Part shown: in pieces, positions 18,317 through 28,810 of the stretch | How positions within the stretch are numbered: the first letter of the stretch is position 1 | Layout of the letters: each line of letters starts with the position of its first letter | Assembly (NCBI GenBank): GCA_036897485.1 | Contig: JAYMTF010000761.1 | Span: 1 to 30,569, forward strand | DNA: 30,569 nt | DNA from: Pelargonium nanum | Lineage: Eukaryota; Streptophyta; Magnoliopsida; Geraniales; Geraniaceae | Direction of reading: 5' to 3' | Translations under genes and position numbers: made by a program | Notes under the pieces: generated by a model | Database searches by the model: none | What the model was told of the DNA's origin: nothing | What the model saw: the letters and a program-made list of their open reading frames with translations, nothing else

Positions 18317-19874
18317 TGGAACTCGAAACGAATGTTTGATTCTGATGTGTATTGTTCGAAACATTGTAGGATATATAAAATTGTAGAAATGCATTTTATA
18401 TGTCTTGCAGCTATGGAAAATTGAGAAGTTGAATTGAGCTTTTAATATTATTAAATTGTGGTTGTACTAACAGTTGGCTCAGGCATATGCCATTATTTAT
18501 TCACAGGAGTTGAAGTTGATAAAAGAGATGTACAGTTTTGCTCTCTGATGGAGCTCCTTGTAGCCCAACTCATGATGATGTGACCATGTTATTAATGGCG
18601 GGTTATTGATCTTCATCTGTATAATCTCTGATCAATTGAGAGTAATTTTCTTGGGTCGAAGATGAAGAAGACCCAGTTCTTGGTGCCTGTTCTTCGTCTT
18701 CTACTATAGTGGTCACTATCTCGCTTGTGAAATGTTGCTGCTGATGTTGTGCTCTTGGATATTGATGTTGAATAATGGTGAGTACTGAGTAGAGCTAGCA
18801 ATTCATGTGTCAGAGGTAAAAGTTGACTATAAGTTCCGTAATCGTGTTGAACAGTTGAGCACAAACATGACACGTTTATGAACACAACACTTTTTTTTGG
18901 GGTCAGCGAGCGTATCAACACCAAGGCTCGAAACTGAGCCCACAAACACAAATCAACATGTTCAACACGACATTATCCAGCACATTTGGCACGTCATTAG
19001 AACTAATTTACCATTATGCCCTTAAGTGTACGTATTGGGCGAGTCACAACACATCTAATCAATGATGTGTGTTTTGTAGACTCTACACGAACACGATACA
19101 ATTACAATATGTGTAAGTCTAAACAAACTAATTTCGTGTCGACTTTAAATGGTGGACAAGACTCCTTTTTCACATGCACTTACCGGTTAACCTTAAAGTA
19201 ATGGGAAGTCCTTTTTTACAGGTTCAAAAGTTCCTGTTATATAAATAAAAAAAAATAGTTCCATACATTCCTATTTATTTCTCCGTTTTTCATTCACAAG
19301 AACTACTATAGTTGAAGTTCATGATCATAATCCCCAAAATGTTGATAACAAATACTACAATGCTCTTTTCTCTTGAAACTAGGGTTTGCAAGAGGTGCAA
19401 GAAGATGTTGATTTTTCGGACGTCAACAGATGATTTCTTCGTTTCCTTCCATCTTCTATTCAAGATTACAAAAAACTATGTTTATACAGATTAAGAAGGG
19501 TAATTAATCATTTTCCTCATTACCTTTATTTCAAGTAATTTGACACAAACGACAAAATACACAACCGGCACAAGATCCTTTGAAATCTAAAACATGCTGT
19601 ACAAACCAATCAGATTTATTCAAAACATATCAACCAAAAGAAGCTCTAACTTAAGAAATGGCTAGGAAGGATGGTACTCAGTAGTAGAGGTTGAGGCACA
19701 AATCTAGAACTTATATTCCGGAGATCCTACAACTCGAACAATAATAGATTCTCTGATATCTAAAAGCTAAAAACCAGCTACAAAGGCTGAGATGTGGAAT
19801 TTATACCTACAAAGGTGTGCATTTTAGATCCCTTAGGAAGGGATGCCAAATCAAGGAAGAACTCGGGAAATTAT
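18317..19874. other. Intergenic between convergent CIA1 and FtsZ2
   Basis: CIA1 3' UTR on the left and FtsZ2 3' UTR on the right. No supported frame. A truncated SINE-like piece lies near 18890-18942. The sequence around it (18840-19110) is rich in acacgaacacga/cgtgttgaac words typical of decayed plant transposons, but I could not define an element. Confidence 0.5.
18890..18942 (-). mobile_element. Truncated copy of the 8450-8547 SINE family
   Basis: Read on the minus strand, GGCTCAGTTTCGAGCCTTGG, then TGTT, TA and CGCTCGCTGA, then an A-run. This lines up with the 3' half of the SINE in ISCA2 intron 3 (GGTCTCAAGTTCGAGCCCC, TGGTGTTTGTATCGCCGAT, A-run). It has the B-box-like part and the tail but not the A-box half. 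A flanking aacacaa word occurs on both sides but is too short and too common locally to prove a target duplication. Confidence 0.55.
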
Positions 19875-22800
19875 TCAAACTCTTGGATAGCGAGAACGCC
19901 CCTTCTTCCTCAGGAACTCGGGAATCTCCACTGATCCTCCTTCAGTGAAAGATGCCGATCTTCTGTTGATATTAAGAGCAACGTCTCCCTGTGATAGTTG
20001 ACTTCCCTGCATTTTGTTGCCAGAATCCCACAAAATTAGTTCGCAATGTGTGCGTGTGAGAGAGAGAGAGAGAGAGAGAGTGTTTAATTACACCATAGCT
20101 AAATTGAATGGTGTAAGAAAATAGAAAAAGGAAAGGATTGTTTTGTACTATTGAAGATCATAGAAGCTTCACTATTACCAGTTGTCGGTATTTGTTTAAA
20201 TCAATACTTGCTAGTTGTTATCTATTTGCCTCATCTATATGCTTAATTAGGCTTGTTCAAGCCATTCAATCCATATCGCTATTCCATTATTTCTGTTGGG
20301 CATATAAATATATATATCATTATCAAGTTTCGATAGTAGGCTGGTGTGGTCCTACAATCACACGCCGGTCATGGACCAATTTGGGTCGTGACAAAGAGAG
20401 GTGGAATCAGTACCTGGAGGGGCCTCCCGTCACCATCATCTTGGCGTTTGAACCCCGTGGCAATGAGAGTTATACTGACCTGAATGAAGAAAAACAGATT
20501 AAAATAATTACAATGTCAAGATCATAATGATATTAGGAATGCTTGCACGCCCACCCACCCACACGCGCACAATGAAATCGTTATCTTCTCAAGAATTGTT
20601 ATTTAAATCAAAGTAACATGCAACCTAATCTTTTGAACTGCAAGGTTAGCCAGCAGTCCAAGATTGACTGTCCTTTTTTTTTCTCCAACAACATTGGCAT
20701 TCAAAGAGATAAAATATGCAAAATGAGATTCAGATGCAAGCATTTGATCCATGTGCCACTCTCGCTAGGTATAAGATGAAGCAGAACTTACTTGACCACT
20801 GAGTGATGGATCTATAACTGCTCCAAATATTAAATTGGCAGTTGGATCAACTAAGTCATATATAACCTCTGCCGCAGCATTTACCTGTGAGAATTTCCAA
20901 AGAAGACTAAAGAGCATGATAATTGTCATATTAACCGTAGAAAAGCATGATCATAACCACTTAAGAAAACTGCACAATTATGAAGAAAGAGCCATCTCAT
21001 GAATATACAGAAAATGACAACTCTTAATACAGCCTAAGGTAAAATAAAAGCGACTCTGTCTCTTCCACATTTTAGTTTACTTACTATCTTGACTGACTGT
21101 AAGTAAGAAAAAGTGCAAATCAGGCACAACTTTAGGAGGTGGGAATTAAGAATTCTATGGGCCATGTACACCTCATAACAGCAACTGCATAAACTATAAT
21201 TCCAGTTACAAAGTTCAAAAATCAAGGGGAAAATAGGCGAACAGCACATATATCTGCATTTCAGCACAACATTATATGGGAATTAATTGCAAAAAGTATC
21301 TAATTTTCGTTATGAACTGTATCACAACTTCTGCTACCATCTAAAAAATGTCCTTCAAGAGTGGTGGTACAGGTTCTATTTTACAATCCTTTTATCACCT
21401 AAAAGGGTTTTCCTCACAATTTCGAGCACATGAGATTATGTTATTTGAGTTGTTGTAATCGCAAGCATGAAGTTCAGGGTATAACATAAATGAAGTCAGA
21501 GAGAGAAAGAGAAAGAGAAACCTCGAACAAGGTTAAATCACTTCCGCCAGTTATGTTCCACACAATTCCAGTGGCCCTCTCAATACCAATATCTAGTAAA
21601 GGTGATTGGATAGCATTTAATGCAGCATCTCTTGCCCTGGTCTTCCCTATAAGAAACGAAGCATCGACAAATGACTCAGAAATGTTGTATCAAACTAGAT
21701 CAAGATGTGATCACCAATTCAAGGTCAAACTAGCTTGGTAGATACATCTTTAAGCAAATTACAAGAGTCGTCAAAATCCTTTATCTGACATGGGTGTAAA
21801 TGATTTCTTGTTACATCACAGTTTTGTTCCAAATTCCAATGTATAACAGACTTAACATTGAATCTAAATAAGAGATCAGTATTAACTTGAGTGGGAAATG
21901 GAAACTATCTCTAACCTGCGTGCAAGAATAAGTATCTGTTTCTGACAGTGTTGAAGTGTGTGCGCATCAAGATCATACAGGAATGAGAACATGAGTCAAC
22001 AGTGCTTGAAATTTGATGTCCAGATTACAACTTACATTTTTGCTTGTGCAAGTAAGTGGTATGAGATTGTTACTAATCAACTCACAATATGAGAAAATTT
22101 ACTGCTAATGTATGCAGGTACTGTTGATTTCCGAAGAAAAATGGTGATTAAAATATAACAGCTGCCCTCAGCTGAGATGAAAAATGGGTGCTTCTCTTAA
22201 AATGGAATTTCGATCAGTTAAAAATACAAGAAGCTATCTTTGATTAGATGCAGAGAAGAGCCATTAAAAACTTACCAGTTGCAGTTCCTATCCCCATTAG
22301 AGATGAACCAGCATTTGCCATTATAGCTCGCACATCAGCAAAATCTACATTTACCATCCCTGGTATCTGCAATAGAGGCCACCCACAACCAATTAGAGTA
22401 CAAATATTAGCTGTCAAAGCAACAAATAATTTCAAACGGGTGAAATATCACCTCTATATAACTGAACAATGGATGATGAATTAGATGTATGTTACCAGGT
22501 AGATTGCTAAAAAAATATCATTCATCTTTATGTATACATGTATACACTCTAAAAACAATCATATTAACATATTCTGTAACATTAAACAACTTTACCCTTT
22601 CAAAGTTATTACCATTTGTTTGAGATGAATTCACATTGAAGAAAAATCACCGCAGCGAATAAGACAAATATGAAATTCTCATAAAGCTTGTCAGTCATGA
22701 CACATGACATACCATAATTATATCAGATATACCACGAACTCCTTGCCGAAGAATGTCATCTGCTAGGTTAAATGCTTCTGTTACAGGGGTAGACTGGGAA

Positions 22801-24243
22801 ACAGCAGTCAATAACTTGTCATTTGGGATGACAATCAGCGTGTCAACATTGTCCCTTAAAGCTGCAATTCCTTCTTGGGCTTGAACTGCCCTCCTCCGTC
22901 CCTCAAAGGAGAAAGGGGTTGTGACGATACCAACAGTTAATATTCCCATTGACTTGGCAATTCCAGCAATTACTGGAGCCCCACCAGTACCAGTTCCTCC
23001 ACCCATGCCCGCCTGAGCACACAAACATGACACCATACATAAGGAAAAGAAAAAACGACTGGAGAAACAACACACAATTGAGCCTACTGGTACCATATGA
23101 TCTCTTGGGTGATATGAAGTCGTCAGAGAAACAGCCTATACCAATTAAGTTTACCTTAATTTTTGCTAATTAAATTTCATATGCATGAAACTTTCAGTTG
23201 AACACAGCTTCTTAGTACCTTACACATAAAATAGGTTACATTAAATTTTAAATATTAGATTAGAAAATTGATCTCAGATTATGATAATTTTGATGAATAT
23301 GGATACTTGTCAAGTTGTCCCAACACATATAAATTTTCATCAATTGTCTAAGAAAGGGCATGCAGCTCATGGGATTATCAAAATACCCTCCTACTTTTTG
23401 TATACTATGTCTTCTTTATTTGGTCGTGTTACATCAATATATTTTTGTAAAAAAATTCAAATATAAAGCATATAAAAATACTAAGGCATCAGCCATCCAC
23501 AACAATTTTTTGAAGAGTTACAATCAGAAAATATAATCACCACCTTTGCAAGAAAAGCTTTAACAGTCAAGCAGAGACAAACTTACCGTAACGAAGACCA
23601 TATCTGCTCCATAAAGTGCCTCTTCAATTGATTCTTTGCTTTCCTTGGCAGCATTTGTGCCTATCTCTGGGTTCCCACCAGCACCAAGACCCCGAGTAAG
23701 CTCTTGACCAATCTGTAAACGATTCTCAGGCAATATGGGTGACATCCTCATAGCTTGAATATCCGTGTTGACAATCCAGAACTCCACACCCTTCATTGCA
23801 CTCTCAATCATGCGATTAACCGCATTGGACCCACCGCCTCCGACACCAATAACTTTGATCTTAGCTTCATTGTAATTATTAGGACTAGATGAGCTGAAGA
23901 AGTTCTCGGTATCACTATCACTTCCACTTGAAGGGTCCTTTCTTGAATGGCTAGTCGTATTGTTCCCTTCTCCTCTAAGCATTGACACTTCAGGGTGTAG
24001 ATTCAGAAAAGGGTCTCGATCATGATACGAATTAACATTGTGAGAACTGGCCAAACATTTGAACTTGAGCGCACTTGACCTCTGGTTGGCACCCGAGAAC
24101 TTAGTCTTGTCGTCAAGCATCCTCATGGAGCTGACTTTCCCCAACTGGTTCTCCATCGAAGCTCTCCCCCCAAGAACAGTCAGTACACCCATCGCAGGTC
24201 GAGTATCAGAAAGCACAGAATATGATGGAATTAAAGTTGCCAT
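19875..24243 (-). CDS. FTSZ2: Chloroplast division protein FtsZ2
   Basis: Seven coding exons on the minus strand: 24243-23587, 23012-22713, 22366-22276, 21646-21522, 20884-20792, 20479-20414 and 20006-19875, giving 487 residues (plant FtsZ2 is usually about 480). This tubulin-like GTPase co-assembles with FtsZ1 into the stromal Z ring that divides plastids. Seen: a serine-rich N terminus with transit-peptide character up to about residue 70, then a linker; the GTP-binding start [15 protein letters not shown] at 131-145; the tubulin signature GGGTGTG at 223-229, straddling exons 1-2; and a T7 synergy loop around VNVDFADV at 324-331. The C-terminal motif [15 protein letters not shown] (472-486) is the FtsZ2-specific ARC6-binding tail that separates FtsZ2 from FtsZ1. 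Start: ATG at 24243 ([10 protein letters not shown]); an earlier in-frame codon at 24249 is TTG. A 5' UTR intron at about 24603-24288 is likely (CTTTCAG|GTCAGT, TTTATCAG|CTTAGC). The gene is divergent from ISCA1. Confidence 0.96.
20061..20080. repeat. (GA)n microsatellite in FtsZ2 intron 6
   Basis: About ten GA repeats between coding exons 6 and 7, preceded by a short tgtgtgcgtgtg run. A simple-sequence tract, probably variable in length, with no sign of function. Confidence 0.85.
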
Positions 24244-26136
24244 GTTCAATTGGGGACTCCTAAATCTCAGAGAATGTTATTGCTAAGCTGATAAAACCCA
24301 AAAAATTCAGATACCCAAACAGTCAATCCCTTCACTAAGACCTGTAAAGCAGAAATTAGCAAATGCCCACTAAAAATTACATCCCAGAAATGCAAAAAAG
24401 CACAGTCATATCAAGAAACAACAAACACCCACAAAACATACAAGAATTCTGAAAATTGAAAGCAAACACATTACAGAAACCCAAAACGATTCGGCACTGG
24501 AAGACCAACAATTCATTTCGGGGAAAGAAAAATTGAAACTTCAGAACAATAACAATTGAAGAAACTGAAATTGGCATTTGGGTTGGGGATTCATAGAACT
24601 GACCTGAAAGTAGCTGAGTTATGGGCAATCCAGCTCGAAGAAGCATTTGGGTCCTCAGTGTCGAAAGCTTGTTGTGTGTGACTTGCAGGTTCTGGGTTTT
24701 GTTGAGACGATAAAATCAATCTCTTTCCTCTGTGGAACAAGAATCTTGTGAAGACTGAAGTGGTAATGGGCAATTCGATTGCTCTTTTGTTAAGTGTGGG
24801 CTCCAATATCCTTATCGGCCATGAGATTAGTGATTGACAACCGACTTGGTTACTGGTTTGGACACTAGGGTTGGGTCCATTTATGGTCCTCTTCTACATG
24901 GTGTCACTTAAGTTTGGCAACTTCTCCTTTTGTTTTTCCTACTAGGGCTTGCCAAATTGGTGATATCATTTTCTAATATGTAATTAATAAATGGTTGACT
25001 CAAAATTTTATAGTTGAATTGATGGTTGACTAAACGATACATACGTCGAATCTCGACAATTCTCATTACAATATGAGAGTCGAGTTTGCAATAAAAAGCG
25101 TTGGGTTGAGTACATGCACCCAATAATTCACTAAATATAATTCATGATATGATCAAATTCCACTAAATGAGTCACTTTGGCTAAAATAAAGGGAACGGTG
25201 GATGATGGCCCACAGTTGTGGGTGGTAAGACATGCACATGGGGAGCTTCACCTCCACATGGCAGAGAGATTTGCCACGGTTGTGTCTCGCCACCCTTGCC
25301 TGTGGGGACCTGTACCTCCATGTGGCAAGGGAGGTCGAGGTTTGAAGGTTGGTGTCTTCACTCCGTGTCTATGGGTTGCCTTATATTGACCTCACTTTGA
25401 AGTTTTGACATTTCTTTAGCTTCAACATATTTTGGGAACTTATTTGTGCTATTTTGAGTTGCACACTTTACATTCCTTTACGATAATCTCTAATTTGATT
25501 CGTGTTTTTATGTAATGTCAACTTCCACTTTGCTACAAACTTCTTGCTTCACTCTCTTAAAAATGTAGCTCCTCGACGTGGGACTTTCTATCAACACATT
25601 TAAAGCTGAGTTTGTGTGGAACCGCTTCAAATCATCCCAAATTGATCGATAAAATCAGTTAATGAACAACTCGAAAAAGTCACACATTGATTTCATTATC
25701 TCTTATTAAGAGCTGAAACATTTAATATTACACTCGACTATTGAACACATGAACAAGATACATTCTAATTTTAATACATATCACTCTTCTAAAATGTTAT
25801 TTATTAATAACAATTTATGAACGATATAGTATTCATATTGAAGTTGAATTAATAAAAAAAATGAAGTTAGAATTATTTTGAATTTACAAGTGAAGCATGA
25901 TTACATTTTTTGTTAGACAATCAATTTACAAATCGTAATCTTGTTCAAATATATTATTTTTAACCATGATGGGCTTAATTGCAATTTTTTTTTTCACGTG
26001 AAATGATGAAAATGCATTAAGAAGAAAGAAAGAAAAAAAAAATTTGTTTGATCGAAATGACCAAAAACCCCTTAATTACCGGAACGAAAGAAAATAAAGT
26101 AGAAGTTTCGCGACCATTCGCAGTCGGTGATGAACA
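24244..26136. promoter_or_regulatory. FtsZ2/ISCA1 divergent intergenic region
   Basis: Left part: FtsZ2 leader, with a short 5' UTR piece at 24244-24287, an inferred UTR intron at 24288-24603, and a first noncoding exon from 24604 to perhaps 24820. Right part: ISCA1 promoter, with a site-II-like TGGGCT at 25970-25975 about 160 bases before the ATG, then an A/G-rich leader. The middle (24850-25960) is AT-rich apart from a GC-rich island with internal repeats at about 25227-25390, and has no convincing gene. At 1.9 kb this spacer is much wider than the other two divergent spacers. Confidence 0.55.
25227..25390. repeat. GC-rich island with degenerate tandem repeats of about 64 bp
   Basis: The segment acatggggagcttcacctcc with acatggcagaga (from 25235) recurs at about 25299 as cctgtggggacctgtacctc with catgtggcaaggga. 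A third partial copy (gtgtctatgggttgcc) starts near 25365. The island stands out from its AT-rich surroundings. Overlapping open frames of 60-70 codons are short, low-complexity and match nothing I know. Confidence 0.55.
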
Positions 26137-26204
26137 ATGGCTTCCCGAATTCTGGCGGCAGCAGCGGAGAGGATCGGAACGGCGGCGAGGCGTCAAGCCC
26201 TTAG
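26130..26204 (+). promoter_or_regulatory. Overlapping out-of-frame upstream ORF at the ISCA1 start
   Basis: An ATG at 26130, seven bases before the main ATG, opens a 24-codon frame shifted by one that ends at TAG 26202-26204 inside the ISCA1 coding region. The upstream ATG has G at -3 and A at +4; the main ATG has A at -3 and G at +4, so leaky scanning probably favours the main start. If the transcript includes 26130 the upstream frame may dampen translation. Confidence 0.6.
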
Positions 26205-28017
26205 CATAACGGACGCCGCCGCCGACAGAATACGCCACCTTCTGCAGCAGCGTCAGCGGCCCTACCTCAAGCTCGGCGTCAAGGCTCGCGGCTGCAACGG
26301 CTTATCCTATACCCTCAATTACGCTGGTATCTCCCAATCCTCAATTTCGCTGTGCATTTCTGTGACCTATATTCGTATTGACATAGCCAGGGTTTCAATT
26401 TGAAACGGAACGATTAATTCACGATGTAGATAGATCATCAATCTCAGTTTTTTGTTTTTTGTTTTTTTGTTTTCATGTTATTGATGATAGTTTGATTATT
26501 TTAATTAATTTTCGAAATTTTATTTTCATTTTGAAGAATGAGAAATAGACTGCCTCTTGAATACTGGAACTTGGTAGTGGTATGTTGAAGAAAGGGCTGT
26601 CCAGTTCAGGCAGAGGCAAAAAATAGTAGTAAATTTGGAGCAATTTCATGCACTATCCCACTTGGATACTGCCCAAGTTTTTGTAGTTTGATAGAATTTT
26701 TTTGGTACATCAGTTTATGGCTGGGCCGGAATTTGGATCTTGGTGTGTCTTGTCAAGAGATGCTTATATGGAGTTGAATTCTTTGCATCTATATATACTT
26801 ATTTCTAATGATTTTTATTATCTCGTCGGGGAGATCGAATGTGTTATCGTGATATCGTCTAGGCGTTGATGCAATTTTCTTTTGTTTAACATAAGTTATT
26901 GTCTTTCACACTTTCAATCTCACAATTTAGTTGTTATCTGTTGGTAGGAGTAGGACTTTGAATTCGGTTGCACTTCTTGTTCATACTCTATGGATGCATT
27001 GTGCTTAAAACTATGTGAAAATGTTTTTATTTTTCTAACCTTATAATTATGGGTGGTTTGGTAGACTCGCTGTATATTAGTACGGATGGCGAACTGGTAA
27101 TGCATTCTAAGAAGGTAGCTAAAACCATATTAGCGTGACTAAAATATATTGATCTTGTATATTTTATGCTTTGAGTAGTTATGACTTGAAATTGTCATGG
27201 ACTTTAAGCTGGTTAGTGTTACGTAACTTGTTGAACTTATTTTTGTTTTCTGGATCTGTCTAAACTTGATAGATGAGAAAGGGAAGTTTGATGAATTGGT
27301 TGAGGACAAAGGTGTGAAGATTCTCATTGATCCAAAAGCTCTCATGCATGTTATAGGAACCAAGATGGATTTTGTCGATGACAAGCTCAGGTATGCTCAT
27401 TTACGCATTCACATAAATACGTTTCTCAAAAGAACAAGTGTCTTAAACAAGAACATAAAAAGTTTCTAATGGAAATATAATTGGTGGCCACCACTTCTGA
27501 TTGCTACCACCATTTTCTTTTCTCTGCCTTTATGTTCTCCTTTACTACCACTCTACCACCGAAAATCAACCAACTTGACCTGCACCATTCTGCTGCTTCC
27601 TTAAGTAATAACTAGACAGTCTATAATTACGTACTACCATTAAGCATAACCAGAGAAACCTCCATCCATGTCAACCTCACATTCACCTCTCAGTCATTTC
27701 TTCGCTTGATGCTAAAATTTCCATCTCTCCTAATATCATCTCTCATTTTCCTTCTTCATTATCACAGCTTCATTGCATTTCACATTCACGTGTTCTGATT
27801 ACTACAAAACTTGTATGTGTATTAGTTGTGCTCGTTATTGTTTATTCACTTGTCACAATGCTTACATATAATAATTTTTATTTCACATGTTATTGGCAGC
27901 TCCGAGTTCATATTTATCAATCCAAATTCCAAAGGAGAGTGTGGCTGTGGTGAATCTTTCATGACAACAGGCAATACTGGAGCTGCTGCTACTAAGCAAG
28001 GAATGGGAAACAACTAA
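26137..28017 (+). CDS. ISCA1: Mitochondrial iron-sulfur assembly protein ISCA1 (A-type carrier)
   Basis: Three exons: 26137-26326, 27273-27390 and 27900-28017, giving 141 residues. Splices are ACGCTG|GTATCT, GATAG|ATGAGA, CTCAG|GTATGC and GGCAG|CTCCGA; split codons rebuild D (G|AT) and S (AG|C). Like ISCA2, it carries iron or an Fe-S cluster in the mitochondrial matrix. In animals ISCA1 pairs with ISCA2 to build [4Fe-4S] clusters; plants are thought to do likewise. Seen: a short Ala/Arg-rich presequence at 1-20, the HesB domain from [12 protein letters not shown] at 21, Cys53 in [13 protein letters not shown], and Cys117/Cys119 in ECGCGESFM. The ARGCNG and CGCGESF motifs mark it as ISCA1-type, as against the GGCSGFQY of the ISCA2 upstream. 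The C-terminal tail after ESFMTT is variable in the family. An out-of-frame upstream ATG overlaps the start. An AATAAA polyadenylation signal lies at 28130. Confidence 0.95.
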
Positions 28018-28810
28018 AATTTACAATTAACTGCTATAGAAGATCACAGTTTAGTAGTTTACTAATCCATTATTCAACCTGCCTGCCATGTCTTGTTCTG
28101 CATAAGCTTCACTTGCAATGTCGATGCACAATAAAGCTCGGGAATGCTTTTGTGAGTTTTAGTCAGTGCCGGCAAGGACTTCAATTTAACAGTGAAGACG
28201 TTATGCACTTATAAGTTATAACATCTGTCGATGTAATTGCTTCATTTGTAAAAAAATCTGTGTAATATGGTACACAAATACGAGCTCCGGGCTCTGGAAA
28301 TATGTAAGATTGTTGTTTCAGATTCAGGTATCAAATAAAAACAAGCACAATTGCCTTTGTTGATATGCATGTGGCATCACAAAAAATGATTCATAAATCA
28401 TCATTCTACCTTCCCTTACAAGCAATCTGAGCAATACTGAAACAACATTACTTACAACTATTTACCATCTTTTTTTATGAATAGTTTCATAACTGTGTAA
28501 TTATCATAACCATCAGTGTTGTCAAAACCACATTCTACACAGTACAATCACGCCAGATTTTATAACATAATTAATCATCAGTAACATGGTCTACCATGTT
28601 GGCAATGTACATCATTACTTAGCACATAATTATGTCCCATAATACATGCCTTCTATTCTGGAATCTTAAATTAAAGTGGTCAGGTTTTGTAATATCCTCA
28701 TGATGGTGATGAAGAAAAGAGCCTATACACTTAAGCTGTTCACTACTATAAAAAGCTCCTCCAAGCCTAAGCAGATTCACTTGACTTCAATACACAAGTG
28801 TTGGAACAAT
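28018..28810. other. ISCA1 3' UTR and germin-like gene promoter
   Basis: The ISCA1 3' UTR runs to at least the AATAAA at 28130-28135. The germin-like promoter has a strong TATA box at 28747-28754. The sequence between is AT-rich with no other gene seen. Confidence 0.65.
28747..28754 (+). promoter_or_regulatory. TATA box of the germin-like gene
   Basis: TATAAAAA, 64 bases before the chosen ATG at 28811. This spacing allows a transcription start about 30 bases downstream and a leader of roughly 30 bases. It also shows that the reading frame continuing upstream of 28811 is promoter rather than coding sequence. Confidence 0.8.

Noticed and set aside
18613-18951. 112-codon minus-strand frame
   Set aside because: Overlaps the truncated SINE and intergenic repeats; no recognisable domain.
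20138-20527. 129-codon plus-strand open frame
   Set aside because: It lies antisense across FtsZ2 exon 6 (20414-20479) and introns; its product resembles nothing, while the minus strand has clear FtsZ2 coding with good splice sites.
25177-25389. 70-codon frame in the GC-rich island
   Set aside because: Short, with internal repeats, no family resemblance and an overlapping second frame; treated as repeat DNA.
28676-28810. 45-codon N-terminal extension of the germin-like protein
   Set aside because: It starts at GTG, contains the TATA box, and would bury the signal peptide.
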